A stretch of DNA of 12,740 nt from Phyllobacteriaceae bacterium UBA1940 (GCA_002336975.1 DDFA01000081.1:205-12944), one strand, 5' to 3'; numbered from the stretch's first letter, positions 1-7,180 are shown. Notes: generated by a model not told the origin, from the letters alone. Program-made: numbers and translations.

Positions 1-1151
1 TCGGCAATGCGGTGAAATTTACCGATGAGGGCGGCGTCGTGCTGCGGGTTCGCGTCGCCGACGGCGAAGCCGCGCCGCGCGTTCGCTTCGAGGTCTCCGA
101 CACCGGGCCCGGCCTCAGGCTCGAGGACCAGGCGCGCATCTTCGACGAGTTCGAACAAGCCGACGGCACCTCGACCCGCAGGCATGGCGGGGCGGGACTC
201 GGACTGGCGATTTCTCTGCGCATCGCCGAGGCGATGGGCGGGTCAATCGGCGTCGTCAGCGAAGTCGGGCGCGGCTCGACCTTTGCGATGGACATTCCGC
301 TTGTCGGCGACAATCTGTCGGCCGGCAGGGACGAACTTGCGCTGCGCGCCGTGCGCGCCGTCCTCCTGTCCGGCAATGCAGCCGAAGCCGGCGCCATCGC
401 CTCGCTGGTCGAGGCGCATGGGGGGCGGGCCGCGATCGCCGCGACCGCGGCCGATGCGATCGCCGAAGCGGCGGCGATGGGGGCGACCGCGGTGCTTGTC
501 GACGCGGTGATGGAAACGGCCGGCGGCGGCGTTGTCGGCGCGCTGCGCGACGCGCTTGGCCGCGACGTCGCGGTGATGACGATGATCGCGCCGGGCGAGC
601 GCGGCAGGCTGACCGAGTTCAAAGCCAATGGCTATTCCGGCTTCCTGGTCCGCCCGCTGCGCGGCGACACGCTGGTGCGGCAATTGCTGAGCGGCGCGGC
701 CGCGCTGCCGGGCGAGACGGCGACCCGGCCCGAACAGGCGTCGCCGGGACCGGCCGCCACCGGCCTCAACATCCTTCTGGCCGAGGACAACGAGATCAAC
801 GCCCTGCTCGCCCGCGTCGCGCTCGGCAAGGCCGGGCACCGTGTCCATGTCGTCGTCAACGGCCAGCAGGCGGTGGACGCGGCGGCGTCGCCGCCGGACG
901 GCCGAAAGTTCGACGTGGTGCTGATGGACCTGCATATGCCGGTGATGGACGGCCTCGACGCAATCGGCCTGATCCGAAAATTCGAGGAAAGCGAGGGCCT
1001 GCCGCCGACGCCGATCATCGTGCTGACCGCCGACAATCAGGAAATGACCCGCCAGGGCGTCATATCGCACGGCGCCAGCGGCCTGATCACCAAGCCGGTG
1101 GATCCCGCGCGCCTGGTGGCGGCGATCGAAAGCCACGCCGACGCCGCCTGA
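1..1151 (+). CDS. Hybrid sensor histidine kinase, C-terminal part (5' end outside window)
   Basis: The reading frame is already open at base 3 and begins inside the kinase N box (GNAVKFTDEG), so the ATG/GTG-like start at 12 is not the real start; sensor and phosphoacceptor-histidine domains lie to the left. Visible parts, counted from the codon at 12: HATPase_c domain about 1-97 with the G1 box DTGPG (30-34), F box FDEFEQAD (44-51) and G2 box GGAGLGLAIS (59-68). A first receiver-like domain spans about 112-230, and a second, intact receiver about 252-375. The second has the acidic pair E258/D259, phosphoacceptor D306 in MDLHMPVMDG, T339 and K361. The first lacks the acidic pair (LLSGNA), and its conserved lysine is R214, so it is probably a pseudo-receiver. 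The expected role is a phosphorelay from ATP to the last receiver and then to an Hpt protein elsewhere. No DNA-binding domain follows. The signal sensed cannot be told from this part. Confidence 0.93.
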   Translation, partial: GNAVKFTDEGGVVLRVRVADGEAAPRVRFEVSDTGPGLRLEDQARIFDEFEQADGTSTRRHGGAGLGLAISLRIAEAMGGSIGVVSEVGRGSTFAMDIPLVGDNLSAGRDELALRAVRAVLLSGNAAEAGAIASLVEAHGGRAAIAATAADAIAEAAAMGATAVLVDAVMETAGGGVVGALRDALGRDVAVMTMIAPGERGRLTEFKANGYSGFLVRPLRGDTLVRQLLSGAAALPGETATRPEQASPGPAATGLNILLAEDNEINALLARVALGKAGHRVHVVVNGQQAVDAAASPPDGRKFDVVLMDLHMPVMDGLDAIGLIRKFEESEGLPPTPIIVLTADNQEMTRQGVISHGASGLITKPVDPARLVAAIESHADAA

Positions 1152-1183
1152 CGCCGGCCGGCCTTGCGGCTCCGGTCCTTGGT

Positions 1184-1212
1184 CGTCATAGTTCCCCATC
1201 TGCGTCATGTTC
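1184..1212 (+). repeat. Imperfect direct repeat upstream of olsB
   Basis: Two near-identical blocks, CGTCATAGTTC at 1184-1194 and CGTCATGTTC at 1203-1212, lie 19 bases apart in the gap between the kinase stop and the olsB start. They share part of the CTGTCAT half-site of Pho boxes, but the spacing is 19 rather than a multiple of 11, so the match is weak. The repeat is a plain observation; a role as a regulator site is a guess. Confidence 0.35.
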
Positions 1213-1266
1213 TTGTTGTAGTCTTGCTCTATCTCGCGGATGTGGCTGACGACCGGAGATTCGCCG

Positions 1267-2121
1267 ATGCAATTGACGAGAGATCGGACCAGCGGCAACC
1301 GTGCTGCGCACATGCCCCTCATCCCGCCCGGCGCGCTGCTTGGCCGCATCGGCCAGCTCGAGGTCCGGCTGGCGAGGAACGCCGCCGAAATCCTTGCCGC
1401 GCAACGGATGCGCCACCTGATCTTCCGCACCGAGGCCGGCCAGGACGGGGCGGCCGAGAATTGTGTCGACATCGATCGCTTCGACGCCTTCTGCGACCAT
1501 CTGCTGGTGATCGACGCCGCGCGTGAGGGCCCGGTCCACCAGCGCATCGTCGGAACCTACCGCCTGTTGCGGCAGGACGTGGCGGCGGCCAATGGCGGTT
1601 TCTACTCGGCGTCTGAATTCGACATCGACGCGCTGGCGGCGCGCCATCCGGGGCTGAGGTTCCTCGAGCTTGGCCGCTCCTGCGTCATGCCCGACTATCG
1701 CTCCAGGCGCACCGTCGAACTGTTGTGGCAGGGCGTGTGGGCCTATGCGCGCCGCCACGGGATCGACGTGATGACGGGCTGCGCCTCGTTTCCGGGCACG
1801 ACGCCGGCGGCGCACGCCCAGCCGCTGTCTTTCCTGGCGCAGCAGGCCGCGGCGACGCGCGAATGGAGGGTCGCGGCCGCGCCGGGCCGAGGCATGGCGA
1901 TGGATCTGGTGCCGGCCGAAGCCGTCGACGCACGGCGCGCCGTCGCCGCCATGCCGCCGCTGATCAAGGGTTACCTGCGGCTGGGCGCGCTGTTTTCCCA
2001 GGAATGCGTCATCGACCGCGAGTTCGGCACCACCGACGTGTTCGTGGTGCTGCCGGTGGCGTCGATTTCCGAGCGCTACGTCAATTATTACGGCGCCGAC
2101 GCGACGAGGTTCGCCGCGTAG
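1267..2121 (+). CDS. olsB: L-ornithine N-alpha-acyltransferase (ornithine lipid synthesis)
   Basis: Resembles the OlsB family of GNAT-like acyltransferases in length (284 aa) and sequence. Recognisable landmarks are the N-terminal stretch AEILAAQRMRHLIF, VGTYRLL, the central LELGRSCV and the C-terminal PPLIKGYLRLGA. Known OlsB transfers a 3-hydroxyacyl chain from acyl carrier protein to the alpha-amino group of ornithine, giving lyso-ornithine lipid; OlsA, absent here, then adds the second chain. It works at the inner face of the cytoplasmic membrane. Three in-frame ATGs exist (1240, 1267, 1312). I chose 1267 because GGAG lies at 1255-1258, 8 bases upstream, whereas 1240 has no good ribosome site. 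In Sinorhizobium, olsB responds to phosphate starvation through PhoB, but I do not see a convincing Pho box here. The gene ends 20 bases from the convergent thiolase. A more general hemolysin-like acyltransferase annotation is the main alternative. Confidence 0.85.
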   Translation: MQLTRDRTSGNRAAHMPLIPPGALLGRIGQLEVRLARNAAEILAAQRMRHLIFRTEAGQDGAAENCVDIDRFDAFCDHLLVIDAAREGPVHQRIVGTYRLLRQDVAAANGGFYSASEFDIDALAARHPGLRFLELGRSCVMPDYRSRRTVELLWQGVWAYARRHGIDVMTGCASFPGTTPAAHAQPLSFLAQQAAATREWRVAAAPGRGMAMDLVPAEAVDARRAVAAMPPLIKGYLRLGALFSQECVIDREFGTTDVFVVLPVASISERYVNYYGADATRFAA

Positions 2122-2131
2122 GTCGGGACGG

Positions 2132-2153
2132 CGAGGCGGGTCAGACCGCCTCG
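2132..2153. terminator. Hairpin between convergent olsB and thiolase genes
   Basis: CGAGGCGG (2132-2139) pairs perfectly with CCGCCTCG (2146-2153) around a 6-base loop that contains the thiolase stop codon. It sits in the short gap between two converging genes, which suits a shared terminator. Neither strand has a U-tract after the stem, so it may be only a weak or Rho-assisted stop. Confidence 0.35.
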
Positions 2154-3310
2154 ATCACCGATGCATAGTTGGCGACGCCGGAGCCGCCCATGTTGAAGAT
2201 CAGGCCGAGCTTCGGGTTCGCCAGCTGGATGTCGCCGGCCTGGCCGGTCAGCTGGCGGTAGCCGATGGCGTGCATCGACACGCCGGTGGCGCCGATCGGG
2301 TGGCCCTTGGCTTTCAACCCGCCGGACCGGTTCACCGGCAACTTGCCGTCGGCATAGACGGTGCCGTCCTCGAGCGCCTCGCCGCCCTTGCCTTTGGGCT
2401 TGAGGCCCATCGCCTCGTAGATCAGCAGTTCGGCGATGGTGAAGCAGTCATGCACCTCGGCGAACGAGATGTCGCCGATGCCGACGCCGGCGTTGTTCAT
2501 GGCGTTGCCGATGGCCTTTTCCGGGCCTTCGAAGGCGATGAAGTCGCGCCCGGCGATCGGCAGGAAATCGTTGACATGGCCGGTTCCGCGGAAACCGACG
2601 CGCTTGTCGCCGCCGACCGACGCGTCGGTGGTGATGACCAGTGCGGCCGCGCCGTCGCTGATCAGCGAGCAGTCGGATAGCCGCAGCGGCGGCGCGATCT
2701 GCGGGTTCTTGTCCGACACCGTGTTGCAGGCCTCGAAGCTCATATTGCGCTGCATCTGCGCCAGCGGATTGCCGAGCGCGTTGATGTGGTTCTTGGAGGC
2801 GATCCTGGCCATCGATTCCAGCGGCGAGCCGTAGCGTTCGCCATAACCCTCGGCGGCGATGGCGAACACCTGCGGGAAGGACAGCGCGGCTTCCGCCGGG
2901 TCGTTCTGATAGCCGGCGCCGGCCAGCGCCCTGGTGACGTCCGGCGTCGAACGGTTGGTCATCTTTTCGACGCCGACGACCAGCACGGTCCTGGCTTCGC
3001 CGGCGTGCAGCGCCGTCAGCGCGCCAAAAATCGCCGCCGACCCGGACGCGCAGGCGTTTTCGTAGCGGGTCGATGGGGTGAAGCGGAAGTCGGGCGACAT
3101 CTGGTGCACCAGCGACGAGATGAAGCCGTCCGGCGACAGGCCGGAATTGAAGTGGCCGACAAAGATCGCATCGACATCCTTCGGCTCGATCCCAGCTTCG
3201 GTCATCGCCTCGGCGGCGGCCTCCTTCATCAGGTCTTCGATGCTGCGCGCGTCGAGCTTGCCGAACTTGGTGTGGCCGGAACCGACGATTGCTGGTTTGG
3301 ACGTCGCCAT
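2141..3310 (-). CDS. SCP2-type thiolase / acetyl-CoA acetyltransferase family protein
   Basis: A full-length thiolase-fold protein of 389 aa. Thiolases make or break the bond between the alpha and beta carbons of 3-ketoacyl-CoA. The nucleophilic cysteine is C87 in ENACASGSAA. H287 and C289 lie in VHDCF, and H337 in GHPIGATG. The C-terminal CxG motif of classical thiolases is replaced by NMGGSG, so the second catalytic cysteine is probably C289. This HDCF arrangement is known from SCP2/SCPx-type thiolases rather than from PhaA or FadA. There is no fused SCP2 domain. The start at 3310 is chosen because AGGAGA (3323-3318) lies 7 bases upstream; the TTG just before it is not needed. A promoter at 3355-3383 and the upstream terminator suggest its own transcript. 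The substrate is unknown: no CoA ligase, dehydrogenase or DUF35 partner is adjacent, so beta-oxidation or another acyl-CoA pathway cannot be specified. Confidence 0.9.
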   Translation of the reverse strand: MATSKPAIVGSGHTKFGKLDARSIEDLMKEAAAEAMTEAGIEPKDVDAIFVGHFNSGLSPDGFISSLVHQMSPDFRFTPSTRYENACASGSAAIFGALTALHAGEARTVLVVGVEKMTNRSTPDVTRALAGAGYQNDPAEAALSFPQVFAIAAEGYGERYGSPLESMARIASKNHINALGNPLAQMQRNMSFEACNTVSDKNPQIAPPLRLSDCSLISDGAAALVITTDASVGGDKRVGFRGTGHVNDFLPIAGRDFIAFEGPEKAIGNAMNNAGVGIGDISFAEVHDCFTIAELLIYEAMGLKPKGKGGEALEDGTVYADGKLPVNRSGGLKAKGHPIGATGVSMHAIGYRQLTGQAGDIQLANPKLGLIFNMGGSGVANYASVIEAV

Positions 3311-3354
3311 CAAAATGTCTCCTGGAACCGGGTCGCGCCTGAGCGCCTGCCGTC

Positions 3355-3383
3355 AAGATAGGCCCGCGCCGCAGATGCTTCAA
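3355..3383 (-). promoter_or_regulatory. Likely promoter of the thiolase gene
   Basis: On the minus strand, TTGAAG (3383-3378) and TATCTT (3360-3355) are separated by exactly 17 bases, each matching 4 of 6 bases of the sigma-70 consensus. The predicted start near 3348 would leave a leader of about 38 bases before the ATG at 3310, with a strong ribosome site. Motif-based prediction only. Confidence 0.5.
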
Positions 3384-3405
3384 TATGGTTCATGCCTGAA
3401 CAATT

Positions 3406-3427
3406 CCGGCCGGTAAAGGCCGGCCGG
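3406..3427. repeat. GC-rich inverted repeat upstream of the thiolase promoter
   Basis: The self-complementary octamer CCGGCCGG occurs twice (3406-3413 and 3420-3427), separated by TAAAGG, so the two copies can also pair with each other. It lies about 23 bases upstream of the proposed -35 box of the thiolase gene. It has no U-tract. It may be an operator or only GC-rich intergenic sequence. Confidence 0.35.
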
Positions 3428-3476
3428 GGCGCACCCGGTGTGCGCGGTTGCGCGACGTCGGGCTGGCGGCGACAGC

Positions 3477-3502
3477 AAAAAGCCGGGCGCTTGCACCCGG
3501 CT
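3477..3502 (-). terminator. Rho-independent terminator of the L,D-transpeptidase gene
   Basis: On the minus strand AGCCGGGTG (3502-3494) pairs with CGCCCGGCT (3489-3481) over 9 bp including one G-U pair, closing a CAAG loop. It is followed at once by a run of T (3481-3477). It lies about 47 bases after the transpeptidase stop and separates that gene from the thiolase. Confidence 0.85.
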
Positions 3503-3548
3503 CTTTGGCCCCCGCCCTGAAGCGGTCCGTCCGGTCGGACGAAGAGAA

Positions 3549-4166
3549 CTATTTGACGATGACCTTGGCGCCGTTGTCGACGCGGCTGTAGAGGTCGATG
3601 ACGTCCTGGTTGATCAGCCGGATGCAGCCCGACGACATCGCCTTGCCGATCGACCACCATTCCGGCGTGCCGTGGATGCGGTAGCCGGTGTCGCCGCCCT
3701 TGGTGTAGAGATACATGGCGCGCGCGCCGAGCGCGTTGTTGAGGCCGCCGGGCATGCCGCCGCGCCATTTGGCCAGGTCCGGCCGGCGCTTGATCATCGC
3801 GGCGGGCGGCGTCCACACCGGCCATTCGCGCTTCATCGCGACGCGCGAGGTGCCTTTCCACTCAAAACCTTCACGGCCGACGCCAATGCCGTAGCGCACC
3901 GCCTTGCCGCCGCCCATGACGTAGTAGAGATGCTTCGACCCGGTGTCGACGATGACGGTCCCCGGCTTTTCGGTCGTCATGTAGGTGACGACTTTGCGGC
4001 GATACTGTTCGGGGATCTTCGACTGCGGGATCGAGGGAATCTGGTAGCCCGCGTCGCGCTTCATCGCATAGGGATTGGAGAACAGCGCCGCCGTGTCGGT
4101 GGTGCAGCCCGCGAGCGCGGCGGACGCCGCCAGCCCCACCGCAATCAATACGCCTTTGAGTTTCAT
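3549..4166 (-). CDS. Lipoprotein L,D-transpeptidase (YkuD domain)
   Basis: 205 aa. The N-terminus is a lipoprotein signal (MKLKG, then a hydrophobic stretch) ending in the lipobox LAGC, so C21 should be lipidated after cleavage and the protein anchored in the periplasm. A YkuD domain spans about 68-204, with catalytic H165 in IHGTPEW and C181 in MSSGCIRL. The usual motif is SHGC; SSGC is a variant I recall from alphaproteobacterial members. L,D-transpeptidases form 3-3 peptidoglycan cross-links or attach outer-membrane proteins to peptidoglycan; which reaction applies here cannot be seen. The longer frame from 4364 was rejected because the lipoprotein signal starts at M(4166), with AGGG 6 bases upstream, and because the extra codons run into the divergent regulator. 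A strong terminator follows. The gene is transcribed divergently from the copper-type regulator, but a functional link is not shown. Confidence 0.92.
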   Translation of the reverse strand: MKLKGVLIAVGLAASAALAGCTTDTAALFSNPYAMKRDAGYQIPSIPQSKIPEQYRRKVVTYMTTEKPGTVIVDTGSKHLYYVMGGGKAVRYGIGVGREGFEWKGTSRVAMKREWPVWTPPAAMIKRRPDLAKWRGGMPGGLNNALGARAMYLYTKGGDTGYRIHGTPEWWSIGKAMSSGCIRLINQDVIDLYSRVDNGAKVIVK

Positions 4167-4225
4167 GTCCTGCCCTGCGTTGAAATACGGCGCGCGGCCC
4201 GATTCGAGCCGCAATTCGAACACCA

Positions 4226-4255
4226 TTTCTAAGGTGCGGTTTGCGCTTTTGCCAA
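4226..4255 (-). promoter_or_regulatory. Likely promoter of the L,D-transpeptidase gene
   Basis: On the minus strand TTGGCA (4255-4250) and TAGAAA (4231-4226) are 18 bases apart. Transcription would begin near 4219, leaving a leader of about 53 bases to the ATG at 4166. The boxes match the sigma-70 consensus in 5 and 4 of 6 bases. Predicted from motifs only. Confidence 0.4.
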
Positions 4256-4294
4256 CCCATTGATTTGGCCGGTTGCGCTGGCGCGGAGCGTTCG

Positions 4295-4314
4295 CAATCG
4301 CCATATGGCAATTG
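4295..4314. promoter_or_regulatory. Palindrome in the divergent transpeptidase / MerR intergenic region
   Basis: CAATCGCCATATGGCAATTG is a 20-bp palindrome with a single mismatched pair (4299/4310). MerR-family proteins bind dyads and often regulate their own divergent region, so it is a candidate operator. However, it does not match the CCTTCC-type dyad of known CueR sites, and I could not place it inside a clear 19-bp spacer promoter. The palindrome is seen; its role is inferred. Confidence 0.4.
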
Positions 4315-4356
4315 GGCAACACATTGTGAGTGATTTGAGCCGGAAGGGATGTCGAG

Positions 4357-4758
4357 ATGAACATCGGTCAAGCAGCGCAGAAATCCGGGCTGCCGCCAAA
4401 GACGATCCGCTACTATGAAGACATCGGGCTGATTTCGGCGCCGCGCGGCGGCAACGGTTATCGCGAATACTCCGATGCGCACATTCACAGCCTGACATTT
4501 CTGCAGCGGGCGCGGACGCTGGGTTTCACCATCGAGGACTGCCGCGCCCTGATGGGGCTCTACGAGAACCGCAACCGCGCCAGCCAGGACGTCAGGAACC
4601 TTGCGCGCGATCATGTCAGGGCGATCGACGACAAGATCGCCGAACTGGGCGCGATGCGCGCGACGCTGAGCAGGCTGATCGAGGCCTGCCACGGCGACCA
4701 GCGGCCGGACTGTCCGATCCTTGAGGACATTGCAGGCGACCGCCCGGTCCGCGGATAG
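4357..4758 (+). CDS. cueR: MerR-family Cu(I)-responsive regulator, CueR/HmrR type
   Basis: 133 aa, the usual CueR length. The N-terminal winged helix (about 1-70) holds the MerR signature KTIRYYEDIGLI and GYREYSD. A dimerisation helix follows (about 75-110). The metal-binding loop has C111 and C119 spaced as C-x7-C (CHGDQRPDCPIL), matching the two cysteines that CueR uses for linear Cu(I), Ag(I) or Au(I) coordination. S76 sits where CueR has its +1-selecting serine. Known CueR proteins twist a promoter with a long spacer to switch on copper efflux (copA) and copper oxidase genes. A ribosome site GGAAGG (4342-4347) lies 9 bases upstream. No copper ATPase or chaperone is next to it, so its targets are probably elsewhere, possibly with self-regulation through the divergent region. 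In rhizobia the same type is called hmrR. Confidence 0.9.
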   Translation: MNIGQAAQKSGLPPKTIRYYEDIGLISAPRGGNGYREYSDAHIHSLTFLQRARTLGFTIEDCRALMGLYENRNRASQDVRNLARDHVRAIDDKIAELGAMRATLSRLIEACHGDQRPDCPILEDIAGDRPVRG

Positions 4759-4763
4759 CGTCC

Positions 4764-4806
4764 TTCGAAAAAGAAACCGCCGGCGCAGGCGCCGGCGGTT
4801 TCGAAT
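4764..4806. terminator. Shared terminator between the MerR and BMP genes
   Basis: A perfect 14-bp stem (4773-4786 with 4789-4802) encloses only two unpaired bases; in RNA the inner pairs would open to a larger loop. On the minus strand the stem is followed by CTTTTTC, a good U-tract, so it ends the BMP transcript. On the plus strand it comes 14 bases after the regulator stop, but only TTT is available, so termination of cueR is likely weaker. Confidence 0.85.
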
Positions 4807-4824
4807 TGCTGGCTGGTCAGCCGA

Positions 4825-5814
<990 letters not shown>

Positions 5815-5893
5815 TGGATCCACACCCTGTTGGTTATCTTCCTTGAGGTTTCCGCCGGGTTGACGAAAGCCTTGTGTCGCAGGCGCTTTTGCA

Positions 5894-5926
5894 CCCGCTC
5901 GAATTCAATCTTGCACGGAGAGCGGG
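5894..5926. repeat. Inverted repeat in the BMP upstream region
   Basis: CCCGCTC (5894-5900) and GAGCGGG (5920-5926) form perfect 7-bp arms around 19 bases, 80-110 bases upstream of the BMP start. The gap between the BMP and MsrA-like genes (5815-5976) has no other gene I can support. This could be an operator or a loose hairpin. Confidence 0.3.
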
Positions 5927-5976
5927 AAAATTCATCAGGAATTTTTGACCGTCCGGAAAATCGGCTGCCGCCCGGT

Positions 5977-6642
5977 TCAGGCCCTTGCCGGCGCGGCAAT
6001 CGGGAATTCCACCCCGGCGCCGCGCAGGGCGGCCTGGCCATTGGGGTTCTTGTGCAGATATTGCTGGTGTTGGTCTTCCGCGTAGTAGAACTCGCGCGCC
6101 GGTCCGATTTCGGTGGTGATCCGGTCGCGCCTGGCGTCCGACAGCGCCGCCTGATAGGCGTCGCGCGAGGCGAGCGCCTCGGCCAGCTGCGCCTCGCCGG
6201 TCGCATAGATCGCCGAGCGGTAGGCGGTGCCGACATCGTTGCCCTGGCGCATGCCCTGCGTCGGGTCGTGCCCCTCCCAGAAGATTTTCAGCAGTTCGGC
6301 CAGGCTGATCCGGGACGGGTCGAAAACCACCCTGACCGTTTCGGCGTGGCCGGTGAGGCCGGTCATCGTCTCCTGATAGGTCGGGTTCGGCGTCATGCCG
6401 CCCTGGTAGCCCGACGCGGTGAGCCACACGCCCGGCGTGCGCCACAACAGCCGCTCGGCCGCCCAGAACGGGCCCATGCCGAAATGGATGGTCTCGAAGC
6501 CGTCTGGCGGCGTCGCCTTCAGCGGGCGCTTGAACGCCGCGTGCCGGGCCGCCGTGCGAACCGGGCGGGCGCGCCCCGGCAGCGCCTCGCCCGGCTTGGG
6601 CAGATGCAGCTTCTTGTTCAGCATGTCGCTCAGGAAGAACAT
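5977..6642 (-). CDS. MsrA-like protein lacking all cysteines (probable pseudoenzyme)
   Basis: 221 aa with the full fold and usual length of peptide methionine-(S)-sulfoxide reductase MsrA. Family landmarks are FGMG-FW (54-60), GYQGG (78-82), NPTY (86-89), GHAE (98-101), [22 protein letters not shown] (from 125), ITTEI and the ending [15 protein letters not shown]. Pocket residues are kept: F59, W60, Y79, E101, D136 and Y141. The catalytic motif GCFWGAE, however, reads GPFWAAE, with P58 in place of the nucleophilic cysteine. The other usual cysteine sites are also changed: VCSG to ETMTG (M93), YCGL to QAAL (A204), and the last one near VEFP (212-213). The protein has no cysteine, so normal thiol-based reduction is impossible. 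It is uninterrupted, with AAGGG 5 bases before the ATG at 6642, so it seems maintained rather than decayed. It may bind oxidised methionine, or do something else. It lies 71 bases after the small membrane protein gene and may share its transcript. Confidence 0.88.
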   Translation of the reverse strand: MFFLSDMLNKKLHLPKPGEALPGRARPVRTAARHAAFKRPLKATPPDGFETIHFGMGPFWAAERLLWRTPGVWLTASGYQGGMTPNPTYQETMTGLTGHAETVRVVFDPSRISLAELLKIFWEGHDPTQGMRQGNDVGTAYRSAIYATGEAQLAEALASRDAYQAALSDARRDRITTEIGPAREFYYAEDQHQQYLHKNPNGQAALRGAGVEFPIAAPARA

Positions 6643-6713
6643 GGTCGCCCTTTCGCCAGGCCGCCATCGTGGAGCCTTGTCCGGCCGCGCCGCCAGCCCG
6701 ACCTTCGCATGGG

Positions 6714-7031
6714 TCAGGCCGCCAGCCGCCCGGCCGGGTCCGGCCGCCGGTAGCCGATGGCGTAGAGCAGGAAGGCGAGGACCGCGAAGGCCGCGAAGCC
6801 AGGCGCCCGCAACAGCGTCGTCAGCACCGGTTCCCACAGCCAGGCGGCGTTCGCGACCAGCCAGGCGCGGGTGCGGTCGAGCGAATCCGGCGCGTATTGC
6901 AGCCAGTAGGCGCCAAGCGGCGTCGGCTCGATATGCGAAATGGCGATCGACCTCGTCGCGTCGGTGACCGCCATGATCACCGCGACCGCCAGCGAGATCG
7001 CCGACAACAATCTGAAAACCAGACGAATCAT
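6714..7031 (-). CDS. Small membrane protein with two predicted transmembrane helices
   Basis: 105 aa from the chosen start at 7031 (MIRLVF); a start at 7073 would add 14 mostly polar residues. I do not recognise a named family, though similar proteins occur as hypotheticals in Rhizobiales as far as I recall. Helix 1 is about residues 3-23 ([19 protein letters not shown]), followed by a likely periplasmic stretch with [20 protein letters not shown] (33-52). A second hydrophobic region, about 72-92, ends at the basic GYRRPDP. The chosen start places helix 1 at the N-terminus, as in an uncleaved signal anchor, but its ribosome site is weak, so the start is uncertain. The gene precedes the MsrA-like gene on the same strand with a 71-base gap, so the two may be cotranscribed. 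No function can be assigned. Confidence 0.72.
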   Translation of the reverse strand: MIRLVFRLLSAISLAVAVIMAVTDATRSIAISHIEPTPLGAYWLQYAPDSLDRTRAWLVANAAWLWEPVLTTLLRAPGFAAFAVLAFLLYAIGYRRPDPAGRLAA

Positions 7032-7100
7032 CAGTTCGCGGCGGGTTCGCCGTCCTCCGTTGGTTGCCCACATTTAGGGCGTGACGGCGTTTGCATCAAT

Positions 7101-7164
7101 TGCGGCGGCAAATTTGCGCCGCAGGCAGCGCCTGATGCGGCGTCGCGGCACTTGGCATTGCCGC
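7101..7164. repeat. Cluster of overlapping inverted repeats before tRNA-Ser
   Basis: TGCGGCG occurs at 7101-7107 and 7136-7142, with its complement CGCCGCA at 7117-7123 between them, so the middle copy can pair with either flank. A further hairpin GCGGCA/TGCCGC is at 7145-7150 and 7159-7164. A small perfect ACGGAT/ATCCGT stem follows at 7193-7207 in the tRNA leader. The stretch 7032-7219 has no gene I can support. The pairing is seen; any role as an RNA switch, protein site or REP-like element is speculation. Confidence 0.4.
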
Positions 7165-7180
7165 AATGTTCGACTAGATG
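7152..7180 (+). promoter_or_regulatory. Possible promoter of tRNA-Ser
   Basis: TTGGCA (7152-7157) and TAGATG (7175-7180) are separated by 17 bases, followed by a GC-rich stretch as in stable-RNA promoters. Transcription would start about 30 bases before the tRNA. The -10 box is a poor match (3 of 6). Confidence 0.35.

Noticed and set aside
1180..1260. Protein-like stretch on the minus strand (SHIREIEQDYNKN...) between the kinase and olsB
   Set aside because: Composition looks natural, but the frame runs on into antisense of the kinase without a plausible start, stop or ribosome site of its own.
4167..4364. 66-residue N-terminal extension of the L,D-transpeptidase
   Set aside because: A canonical lipoprotein signal begins at 4166 with a usable ribosome site; the extension would bury it and overlap the start of the divergent regulator.
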